From assembly GCF_000372725.1 (NCBI RefSeq), contig NW_005201092.1, positions 596,698 to 660,697 of the forward strand: DNA of 64,000 bases, in the 5' to 3' direction. This stretch comes from Emiliania huxleyi CCMP1516. Its lineage: Eukaryota; Haptophyta; Isochrysidales; Noelaerhabdaceae. The notes beneath the pieces are model-generated. The model was not told where the DNA came from. It ran no database searches and was given only the letters and a program-made list of their open reading frames with translations. Of this stretch, positions 46,336-56,300 are shown piece after piece (the stretch's first letter is position 1; each line of letters opens with the position of its first letter). Both the position numbers and the translations under genes were made by a program.

Positions 46336-46523
46336 ACAGAATCTTCCGTCAGCGTACGCAAAAATTAGAAGAGAATTCACACCCTCCCCGGAAACATGTA
46401 GCGAGCCGAGCTCACATCCCGCAGTGCCGGCGACAGTGGCGTCGCTCGAGTCGACGACAGCCGTGTGAGACGGAATGGCGACAGTCGCCTCATGTGCAGC
46501 GACCGGTGACGGCCGCCAGTACC

Positions 46524-47795
46524 TCAGAAGCCAAAGTCGTCGGCGTCGGGCCCGGTGAGGGGCGTGCCCCCGCGCCTCACAAGCTCGTCGAAGCCGAAGG
46601 AGCGCGGCGTCGGCATTGCCACCCGCGCAAGCATCGGCAGGATCGAGCGCACCGACGACTCGACCTGATCTCGGGCCATCTCGAGTCATCTCGCGTCATC
46701 TCGGGCCATCTCGGGGGTGATATCGGGGTGATATCGGGGGTATCTCGGGAGTAATCTCGGGGGTGATCTCGGGGGTGATCTCGGGGGTGATCTCGGGGGT
46801 GATCTCGGGGGTGGGCTCGACCTCGTTCTCCGACGAGGCGCCCGACGACTTGTCGCCGGCGTACCCCTCCTGGTCGAGGGCATCGCTCGGGCGGCTGTGG
46901 CCTAGAAAGAAGACGCGCGGACGAGATCAAGCAGCCGTGTACGCGGAGGTCGTCGCTTGGGCGCGGCCGCGACCGCTGAGCGCGAGCGGCCCGCTGCTCC
47001 GCTCCTCGTCGAAGGCAGACCCGCTCTCGAACGTTGAGCCGCGCCTGCAGAGCAGTGGTCCGGCAGGGGTCCGGCAAGGTGCCTCCGGGAAGGGGAGGCA
47101 AGCCTGTGAGGCGAGCCCCGCACCGAAGAGCGTCGAGCGAGGCGGCGCCGAAGCGGCCCAGCCCGAGTCCGAGTCCGGCCGGCGCGGCGCCAAAGGCGGA
47201 GAGAGCCGCGTCGAACGGGCTGCCGGCGAAGGGGCTGCCGGCGGGCGGCGAGAGGACCTCCTCGCCCTCGAGCCGGGAGGGGCCTACGCAGGGCAAGTCC
47301 GAGACGGCTCCGAGGCGGCTCCGAGGCGGGCCCATGCCCCGCCCCTCGAAGGAGGTGCGCGCGCCCGGCCAGGCCAGCGGAGGCTCTGCGCCGGCTCGCT
47401 CGGGGTCAGCTGCCGCCGCAGCGAGCAGGCTGGGCCAGGTGAGAGAGATGCGGCCTGCGGGGGGGAGGGGTGCGAGGCTGCTCCGAGGCTGTTCCGAGAC
47501 GGCTCCGAGAGCATGCTGGGCCAGGTGGAGGCGCGACCGACGCAGACGACGGCGTCGCGGCGCGTGGCCTACGGGGACGTGTCTTGGACGCGTCTTGGAC
47601 GTGTCCAGGAAAAGTGTCGGGTCGGGCGCGTGGCCTCGGGCAGCGCGTCAAAGTAGCGCGAGAGCGCCTGTGGGGAGGAGTGCGGGGAGTGGGGTTGCGG
47701 CGGGGCTGTGACGGGGCCGGGTGGATGGGAGGGGGGGAGAGGGGGAGGGGGGGAGGGAGAGGGAGAGGAGAGGGAGAGGGTGAGAGAGGGAGGGA

Positions 47796-47852
<57 letters not shown>

Positions 47853-48642
47853 CGAGCGAGCGAGCGAGCGAGAGCGAGAGCGAGCAAGAAGCAAGAGAGA
47901 GCGCAGAGCAGAGCAGAGCAGAGGTGGGAGAGGGAGGGAGAGGGTCTGAGGGCCGAGCTCTGCTCCCCGCCTGCTCTCGCAGCGCCTCGCCCGGGACGAG
48001 GGCGGTGGAGAAGTGGAGGTGGCGGCCGGCAAAGACGACGTAGTCGCCCACGCCCGCCCGCCGCGCGATGAAGGAGCGGCGGCCGCCGCGCGGCTCGTGA
48101 ACCTGCACCACGAACGCCTCCTCGTTGCAGCAGTCGTTGGCGCCGCACAGCTCGCGCGTGCACTGCGACTTGGAGGAGGCGGCGTGGAGGCGGAGCTGGC
48201 CGATCCCGGGCGCCCGCTCCAGCTCAATCAGCCCGATGCACGTCGAGTCGCTCAGCCAGCACAGCAGCGCGGCCCCGTGGTGCCGGTCCAGCGGGCTCGC
48301 GCCGTCGCCCGGCTCCTGCAGCTCCGACGCGTGGACCTCGGCGAGGGTGACCTGCGTGAACATGGCCTCCGGCCCACCGGCGTCGAGCGTCGCCTCCAGG
48401 TCCACCAACCGCGCGCGCTTGGCGCTCCGCGTGGCGAACCGGCGGCCGTGCCGCGTCGCCGCCGCCATCGCCGCAGCCTCTGCCGCCGACGCCTCCGCCA
48501 GGTCGGCGAGCGAGAGCGTGTCCATCAGGGTGTCGTCGGACGAGCCGGGCTGAGAGCTCGCCCGCCGCCGCCGCTGCCGCCAGCCGGTGGACTGCATCGG
48601 CGGCGAGCGGAGGTGGCTAATCCAATGGCCGGCTGGCGCCAA
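46524..48642 (-). CDS. unknown multi-exon protein
   Basis: The first exon (from ATG 48642, or 48597) encodes SSDDTLMDTLSLADLAEASA, then a compact domain: EAMFTQVTLAEVHASELQEP, HHGAALLCWLSDSTCIGLIE, EEAFVVQVHEPRGGRRSFIA, RRAGVGDYVVFAGRHLHFST. It resembles a small beta-sandwich but no family is recognised. Following exons join through GC-AG introns: EALREQ|ALSRYFDALPE across a CT/GA-rich intron, then DALPE|ATRRDAVVCVG across 47569-47634, and a GT-AG intron into GRISLTWPSLLAAAAADPER. After SSGASSENE a 157-nt intron (46665-46821) filled with GATCTCGGGGGT units leads to the last exon (VESSVRSILPMLARVAMPTP, RSFGFDELVRRGG, TGPDADDFGF, stop 46524). Function unknown. Confidence 0.6.
46665..46821. repeat. 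intron filled with GATCTCGGGGGT tandem repeats
   Basis: A 157-nt GT-AG intron on the minus strand whose body is a 12-bp repeat. Both exon borders read GTCGAG, so the intron ends in a short direct repeat. Confidence 0.85.
47559..47636 (-). repeat. 12-bp direct repeats bounding a GC-AG intron (filler family B variant)
   Basis: GGCGCGTGGCCT occurs at 47559-47570 and 47625-47636. In gene sense the intron 47634-47569 starts GCCACGCG inside the first copy and ends CCCCGTAG before the second; filler is GACACGTCCAAGACGC-like. Confidence 0.8.
47797..47847. repeat. (GA)n microsatellite in an intron
   Basis: About 25 GA units inside a long purine-rich tract (47735-47945) that forms most of one intron of the 46.5-48.6 kb gene. 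Confidence 0.85.
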
Positions 48643-49191
48643 CGACCCGCAGGGCTTTTTCTTCTTTTCGCCATGGCCTCACCACCGCTAACCAACCCCG
48701 ACCCCGAGCACACGCAGAGCTCATCGCACGACTACACGCACCATCATGGAAACCATCTCTCTCTCTCTCTCCATCATGGAGAAAGGCACGATCACGACGA
48801 CCTTCTCGCACCGCCGCTGTCTCTCCCGGCGGCGCCGCCGCCTCGAGCGCCCAGACATCAGCCTAGGCGGCGCAGCCGCTGACATAGACAGCTTTTGGAA
48901 AAAGCAAAATAAAGGAGAACGAAGAAATTTTGAGCAAAGGGCGACGTGGACGAGGAGATAAAACCGACGAAATCCGAAACGTCTGCAGGATCTTTCGGTT
49001 GCACACGCGACACGGACGCAAGGAGAGAGCTCTATCCCTCTCTCTCCGGACGCATGGACGCATGAACCTGCTTGCGATTCGGTGGGGGACTGAGGAGAGC
49101 TGAGGGAGGAGCTCTCCTCACTCCGGGGCTAAGCGATGCGGAGCGCTCCCAGTCCCGGTCCATATGTAATTAACAGTCTCTTGTGGTGGGC
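48643..49191. other. intergenic, nothing firm
   Basis: A repeated CCATCATGGA word at 48742 and 48770 around a CT run, then an AT-richer segment (48890-48970). No gene recognised. Confidence 0.4.
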
Positions 49192-50906
49192 TCATTTGAG
49201 GCAAGAAGAAGTGTTCGCCGCCGTCGCCGCCGCCATCGAAAGGTCGCAGCACCTGTACTCGTACTGAATCTTGTCCTCTTCTGAGTAGGTCAATAGTTTG
49301 AACTGCTGCAGCGCCTCGTGACCCTCGCAAGCAACGTGATGCCTGTCGAGGTAGTGATAGTCGGTCTCGTAGGAGCCCGGTTCGTTTTCCACCCACCAGA
49401 GACAGGCAGGGTCGTAAGAGTGCGGCACATGGACTGGTCGAGCTTGGGCCAGTCGCGGCAGGTGAAATCGTAGTGAACCTGATCTTCTAATTTCACCAGC
49501 TTGAACTGAGAGAGCACCGTTCCCTCGCCACAGCTGACATTGTGGCGATCGAGATAGCGGTAGTCGTTCCCGTAGTCGTTCGGCACCGTTGTCTTCTTTT
49601 CGGCAGCAGACAGCTCCTCTACCGTCGGCTTCACGCACCGGTAAGCAAAATTGACTCGCTTCTTCGGCGGCGACGAGGAGGGTGAGGAAGGTGGCGGCGG
49701 GGGGGGACTCACGAGCAGAAACGAATTGAGGGCTCCAACTGGCCTCGCCACTGCAAAATTTCCCTCGCTTGGCTCGCAGCTGACGTCGTGCTTTTTGAGG
49801 TAATGGTATTGACGATCCTTCCAGAAGTGCCCGGGCGGCCCGTCATACTTTTTCATCGTGTAGACGTACTTCGATAGGATTGGGAGATGCAGGCGCGGGT
49901 CATCCTCGGGTTCGTAGCAGTTGCTGATCATGTCGTAGTTCATATCCTTGTAGTTTGTGCAGTACTCTTCCATGGCCTTCACCATGTTACCCTTCTTCGC
50001 GGCTGAGCTCTCGGGCATGCCGTACTCCGTGTCGAAGACACTCACGATTTCCTTGAGCTCAATGTGCACAGGCATCGGGTTGTCGCGGACTCTCGCCATC
50101 CACACCGACGTGTTATTGCTGAATTCTCCCCCGATGCTGTAAGCATCGTCGCTCGTACGCTTCTCTTCAAAGGACCGCTTCTGCTCTTCGGCTGTTGCGC
50201 GGCTCGCGCTGGCGCCGCCACTGAAGCCAAAGGCGGAGACGCTGGCCGCGGCTTTGATATCTAGATCGTGGCTCTCCATCTGGGCAAACCCAAACTCCGT
50301 AAAGTAGTGGTGTTTCCCATAGCGTCCTCCCATCAGCATATAGCCGACAAAGTGCGTCCCCCAATCCTTGATGAAGTGGTAGTACATGTCTTTGTCGTAC
50401 GCATCTGGGAGGCCTGCCACTGCCGCGATAAAGTGGTCGCTCAACTTCGGGCCACTGGCCAACATCAGCCTGGCTGAGTACACCTCGCAAAATGCATCGC
50501 TCATCACTGTCACGGTCCTCTGTGACGAGTCAGTCGACTCCTGCTTCTTGAAATCAGCGCTCGCCTTGAACTTTGCGCCCCAGCCTTCCCCTTCCACGCT
50601 GGCCGACTCCTGCAGGTGCTTCTGGTAAGACTTCGTTCCGCTCATAATCTTGGAAGTGAACGTCGACTGACATGCATCCATGGTGGAGTCGATGTGACTG
50701 CCGTCCGGCATCTCCCAGTTCTTGTCGTCGGGGGTGGTATCGCCATCTTCATAGGAGAGCTCGAAGATAGGCGACGTCTTGAAGCCAGGGTCGGGCCCTT
50801 CCGTGGAGAGAGGGTTGCCCAGTATGACATCGTAGCCGGATCCGAGTTTTGTGATGCCAGCAGGCTTCACGGCAAACGCGAGCGCGGTCAGGATGGTGGC
50901 TACCAT
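49192..50906 (-). CDS. secreted MACPF/perforin-like protein
   Basis: ATG 50906 opens a short hydrophobic leader (MVATILTALAFAVKPAG). The MACPF domain (about residues 20-330) shows LGSGYDVILGNPLS at its start and the family signature DWGTHFVGYMLMGGRYG, i.e. [WY]-G-T-H-[FY]-x6-GG. Three small repeats follow, of the type YLDRHNVSCGEGTVLSQFKL with a C-terminal YDFTCRD-like strand, joined by a PPPPPPSS linker. MACPF proteins oligomerise into membrane pores in immunity, predation or toxin delivery; others act without forming pores. The gene looks largely whole. The third repeat lies in a different frame from the first two, so there is either one intron or one break near the 3' end; I do not resolve which. 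Target and role are unknown. Confidence 0.75.
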
Positions 50907-51432
50907 GAGGGATGAGACCTGAGGCGATGAGCCGGCGAGGCGTCAGTTTGACGCAGCGACAGCGCATGTTCACGTGTACAGGGCGAAGCCGAGGTAGCGA
51001 GGCGCGAGAGGAGCCGTGCGGGGAGGGCCCGAAGAAGGGCGTGGGGCAGGCGAGTGCCGCGGTGGTGTTGTGGTGGCGATGCAGATTAGCAAGACTCCTA
51101 CAGGAGCTTGGCCGCTTGGGCACCGGCGCCAAGGTGTCGCGCTGATTTCATCGGCAATGCCGTGTCACGACCTTCGCGTGGTCTCGAACACCTTCGTACC
51201 ACATCGGAATGATAGTCGTTTCTTTGGTTACCGATCGAGTACAGTCGCCTTGCAACACCGCTCTGTGCTCTCGTGTGTGTCTCGCTGTCAGGACACAGGA
51301 GACGGAACACGGAGGAGCTGTGTATGTATAGGTCACTAGAGACCCACACCATCGGCATCGCTACATCACCACAGCCACCAAGTCGGCAAACACGTTTGTT
51401 TGTTCATTCTTCCAAGTCGGATACACAGAGAG

Positions 51433-51476
51433 AGAGAGAGAGATTTTTAGCAATACCAAACAACTCTAACACTCAC
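51433..51476. repeat. 42-bp dispersed repeat, copy 2
   Basis: Same sequence as 21771-21812, again after a GA run. Confidence 0.6.
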
Positions 51477-51650
51477 ATTGTTTGTTCGGATACAAGTCGA
51501 TGACAATGTGCGCGGCAGGACAAACCAAACATGAGACGGTTACACAAGGACGGTCAGGCTACAGTCAGGAAGTAGGTTTGAGTTCACACTCTCCAACACG
51601 CAGAGCGCAGTGCGCCGGGGCACCTGCCTAGCGGCTGAAGGTTTGACTGG

Positions 51651-51737
51651 TCCCCAGGGCCTCCAGGGCTCGCACCTCAACCTCTCATGGATAGACCAGC
51701 GCACAGCGATTTACCTATTTTCTTCTCAAAAAGAAGG
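51651..51737. repeat. dispersed repeat, copy 2 of 2
   Basis: Second copy of the sequence at 14977-15065. Confidence 0.6.
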
Positions 51738-52875
51738 TCTGTGAACGCAGTGATCTGTGATCTGTGAGGGTCCGCCCGCAGGCGCATTTTCCTACCTAGT
51801 TGTCCGGCATGCGAGGGCATGCTCGGCCGTTCGGAGTCCCCCCCGTCGTAGAGGACGTCGGAGGGAGGCGAGGACGACTGTCTCCGCAGGCGGACCTCAG
51901 TTACGAGCCGCCCTCCCCTCGAGACGCGAGGCCAGCGCACACTTGGGGCCGAGCCCCAGCGTGCACCGTCCCACACGCCTCACGCGGCCTCTGGCTGGAA
52001 CGGGGTCGCAAGCGAGTCCCCCAGGCCGGCGCGCGTCTTCCGGGAGCGCAGTGCGAAAAAATCGAAATGAGGAAGAAATGGAAATGTTAATAAAAAACGG
52101 AGCGGCCTCGTGGATATCGAAGAAGAAAAGAAATCGAGCGCTTTTGCGCGAACCCGCGAATGGAACCCGCGAATCACCCCGTTTTTGCCCATTTTCGGTC
52201 ATCCGTCAAAATATCTGAAGATCTGAATGGGGGATTCTCCCCAAACCTTGCTCAGCTGATCCAGCATGGGTCGTAGGCCAGGCCTGGGCAAAGAAACCAG
52301 TGCCTCATCAGGCTTCCCTGAGCGTCACAGCTCGGTGATCGCGCCGGCCGGACACCACTGTGACGTCCGTTCCGGGCATTTGAACGCGACCTTCGGGGGC
52401 AAAGACATGGGCTCTATGGCTCAGACTGGACTCCTCTTGGTCCCTTCTGATGCCCTAGGCCATACCTGGGCCTTACCTGGGGTTCTAGGGGCCGGGCAGG
52501 GTTTGCCCACCTAAAGGGGCCCGAAGAACCTGAAGGTGCATGCACATGTACATGTACATGTTGTTGTGCATGTGCATGTTTAAAACGGAGGGAAGGGTGC
52601 AGAGCTGCAGAGAGTTACGAGTTAGAAACGGGAAGCAATTGCGTGAGGGGGGGGGGGGAGGGGGGGTCTTGATTGAGAAATCTGAAGCCATCGCTCAGCC
52701 TCAGTCAGGAGGCAGGTTGATGTTATTGAATTTAACTTGAGGGCAAAAGAGAAAATATTTGGCGATCGATGCCGAACCTACCTCGCGCGCGCGCGCGGCA
52801 GCGCGCGAAGCGAAAATTCCAGCGGCGAGCAGTTCGGTGTGGCCTCTCGGGCCATAACACCGTGGATCCGGGACG
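51738..52875. other. intergenic, no gene recognised
   Basis: Short frames on both strands lack any domain. It includes a CATGTACATG alternating stretch (52530-52580), a poly-G run (52648-52668) and a CGCGCGCG run near 52785. Confidence 0.4.
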
Positions 52876-53020
52876 GCTCTCTCATAGCAGCCCATAATAA
52901 CATGTTATGGGTGTTATGGGTGTTATGGGCCCTCATAGCAGCCCATAATAACATGTTATGGGTGTTATGGGTGTTATGGGCCCTGTTATTATGGGCTGCT
53001 ATGCCCCGAGAGCCATAACA
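52876..53020. repeat. tandem plus inverted repeat able to form a large hairpin
   Basis: Two head-to-tail copies of about 51 bp (CTCATAGCAGCCCATAATAA, CATGTTATGGGTGTTATGGG) are followed at 52984-53003 by the inverted word TGTTATTATGGGCTGCTATG. Outer arms also pair (CGGCTCTC with GAGAGCC; CATAACACC on both sides). Confidence 0.85.
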
Positions 53021-53120
53021 CCATAACAATAACTGTGTCTGGCGGGGCGGTTCCGGATCCCCCAGGGTATTCCGAGCGGGTCCATACGGTGGCAGCCCCG
53101 CCGGCGGCGGGGGTGGAAAT

Positions 53121-53308
53121 AGAAAGAAAGAAAGAAAACAGACAACCCAAGGGAGGGATGGGAGGACGGCACGCCGCCACCACACAGGGATTTTAAGGAG
53201 AGGGGTGTGGTGCGCTAGCCGTCGCCCACCCTTGGGCGTCCGCCTCTTCCTATCTCACTTCGCAGTCTCTCTCCGATTCTCGCTGCAACCTTCGTGCCAC
53301 CTCGCGGT
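53121..53308 (-). mobile_element. LINE-like 3' end with (CTTT)n tail, copy 3
   Basis: Reverse-strand copy reaching further 5' than copy 1: beyond the shared 3' region it encodes VAARIGERLRSEIGRGG, matching ARIGERLRKEIGRGR in the copy at 61159-61411. It lies just upstream of the SCAPER gene. Confidence 0.65.
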
Positions 53309-53369
53309 CTCGTGGAGGCGGCGGGGGGCTCGCATGAATTCTTTTCCATGGCCGTTGGGCGTTCTGACA

Positions 53370-56300
53370 ATGGCTGATTCGCCCGAGGTGGCGGATGGCA
53401 GCCAGGCAGCGGACCACCCGCCACCCGCCACAGCAGCCAAGGCCGACGACTGCCGGCCGCTGCTCCTCTCCATGTGCGACACGCTCAAGCGCCTCTTTGT
53501 GCACTGCGAGGAGAACCGGCGCGCCGACATCACTCAGCAGGTGGTCGAGGCGCTCGCCATGTGCCAGGAGGACTTTAGCGAGCTGCACGAGGCGCTGCTG
53601 TCTGGAGAGGTGTGGACGCTCCGCGAGCCGCTCTCTGCAATGTCCAACTCCTCTCTCGTGCTGACGGCGCACGAGGCCGGCGTCGGTCTAGTGGCGGAGG
53701 CAGCAGAGGGGACGGAAGGACGGAGCGGCGGCGGCGACTGCGGCGGCCAGGACAGCGCCGGCGGCGGCGATGGCGTCGTCGGGTCGCGAGTGCCAGAGGA
53801 TGGGGCGGCGGCTGGCGTCGAGACGGCCTCCCAGAGCCCCGGCGCAGGAGGAGACGAGGCGCCGCTCGACTCGCCGGCGGCGCACGCGCAGATGCTGGCG
53901 CAGCTCGAGAGCCTCGACATGGAGATGCTGCAGGAGGCGGCGGCGTACTTTGACGTGTCGCAGGTGCAGGCCAAGGGCGGACGGAAGGGACCGGCGGAGC
54001 TGTTGCCGCGCGAGGAGCATGAGTCGCTCTACCTGCGGCGCGCCACCGCCGAGGGGAGGGAGAGGAGCGCTCGCGCCTTCCTCGCCACGCTCAGCCAGAT
54101 GATGCTCGAGGCGCGCCCCTCCCCTCCCACCGCCCCCCCACACACGCCCCGTCGAGCGACCACCTCTCTCTGGGCGCGCCTTGTCCTCGCCTCGCCCCCG
54201 CCATTGCCCGCCAAACCGCCTCTCTCTCGCCCTCCCAACGCGCAGGTGGCGACCAGCCGCGCCGGCCGCTCGGCCTCTGCCTCCAGCTGCGGCATCCGGG
54301 CCGGCGGCGCGCCCGAGGAGCCGCCGCAGCGCCTCTCCACCTTCCTCTCCCCTCCCTTCTCACGGTGAGCAACATGTCTTCTTCTTCTAGGAGCCGGAGC
54401 AGGGCCTGTCCGGCTTCCTCTCGCCCGAGCGGCGCGCCGCGTCGCCGCACGCCTCCTCCGCCCCCGCCTCGCCGCGCGCGGGCGGCCGCGGCGCCGCGGG
54501 CGGCGGCGAACTCGAGGGCGGCTTGCGCGGGGAGGAGAGGGAAAACGAGGGGTGGGAGGTGTTCGCGCGAAGAGCCGGAAGGCTGCTCCCCTCGCTGCGC
54601 GTCTTCACACCTCCACCTGCGATCAGGACCCGCGCGAGAAGCGCCGCTCGCGCCGCCGCCGCTTGTGGGAGACGTCGCCGCCAGACGCGCGGCCAGGCGC
54701 GCAGTCAGGCGGAGCGGGCGCAGGGACGTCCGACGCAGAGGCATCCGCGCCCCTCGCCGAGGCATCCGCGCCGCTCCCGGCGCCTCCGCCCCGCCGCCCC
54801 CCCGCGCCGTCCTCCGCGCCGCCCACCGCCGCACCGCCGTACGCCGCCCCGCCGCCGCCCGGCACGCCTCCGGCTGCCGATGCGGCTGCCGGCGAAAATT
54901 GCGGCGAGAGCGCGGCAGGCGGGTGCGGCAAGGCGGCGGCGGCGGGTCGCAGCCCGCCGACGTTGCCGACGTTGGTGGTTGAGGTGGACGGCGCTGCTGC
55001 CACGCACGCCGCCGCAGCCGTCGCTAGCGCGGGGCGTGTCGGCGAGGCGGAGGACGGCCCGCGCGCCGCCCTTAGCGACGGCGGGCTCGCCGCCAGCGAG
55101 GGCCCCGCGAGCCCTCCTCGCAGCGACGGAGGGGTGCAGGGCCCCGCCTCGCCGCGGGAGCGGATCATCCCGACGTGGACCGCGTGGCGCGACGAGGCGG
55201 CGGCGGCGGCGGGCGCGGCGGGCGACGAGCCGGCGGCCGCCACCGCGGGCGAACTTTCCGCCGGCGGCGGCGTTGAGCCTCCCGACGGGACTCGCAAGCC
55301 CCTCGCCGCGAAGAGCTCCAACAAGGCTCTCCGCCGCCGCCGCCGGCCCCCGCCCCCTCCGTCGCTCCTTCCAAGCACGCCGCCCAGCCGCGAGCCAACG
55401 AGCTCCAAGGCCACACCCACACCCGCCGCCCCTGCCGCCACCACCGCCGCTTCTGCTGCCACCACCGCCGCCGCCACTGCCCCCGCCGTCGCCACCACCG
55501 CCAACGCCAACGCCACCGTCGCCCCTGCCGCCACCTCCACCGCCCCTGCCGCCACCACCACCGCCCCTGCCGCCGACGCCGCCGCCGCTGTCTCCGGCGC
55601 CACTGCCGTCTCCGCCGCCACCGCAGCTGGCGGCGGCGAGGAGGGGTCGCCTTCCAGGAGCGACGTGCGCGACAAGGGGCCGAAGGTCTCCCGAGCGAGG
55701 GGCCGGAGGAGCTGCGGACATGCGTGTGTGCGAGTGGCGTGCTTGGTTCGTGCTTAGGTGTCGCCTCGCAAGGGGTCGGAGGAGCTGCGGCAGGCGGCCG
55801 CGCTGAGGCATGCGCGCGCCGAGGCGCAGCGCGAGCGCCTGGCGGCTGAAGAGGTGCGCGAGCACAGCGTCCCTACACCTCCCCTCCCCTCCCTCCACCT
55901 CCCCACCTCCCCTGGCGTTTCCTCGCCTGCGCGGCAGGCGGAGCGGCTGCGGGCGGTGCGAGGGCGCGAGGAGGCGGTGCGCTCGCGCAAGGAGGCGCAG
56001 GCGGCCGAGAAGCGGCTCGCCATGGAGCGGCGCCTTGCGCGCGCAGAGGCTTCTCGCGGCGAGACGGTTGCGGACAAGGTCAAGACACTTCCCAGACACT
56101 TGCTAGACACGTCGCAGACACTTCCTGAACCCTTGCTAGACGCGCTCGCGGAGCTTCTCCACGCCTCCCCCTCCCCACGCCTCCCCTCCCCCTCTCCGCG
56201 CCCTAAAGGTGTGCCGCGCGCGGGCGGAGATCCGGAAGGTGGACGAGGTTGCCTTCATCAACAAGGCCAGCGACGCCCCTCGGCTCGGAGGCCAACCCCC

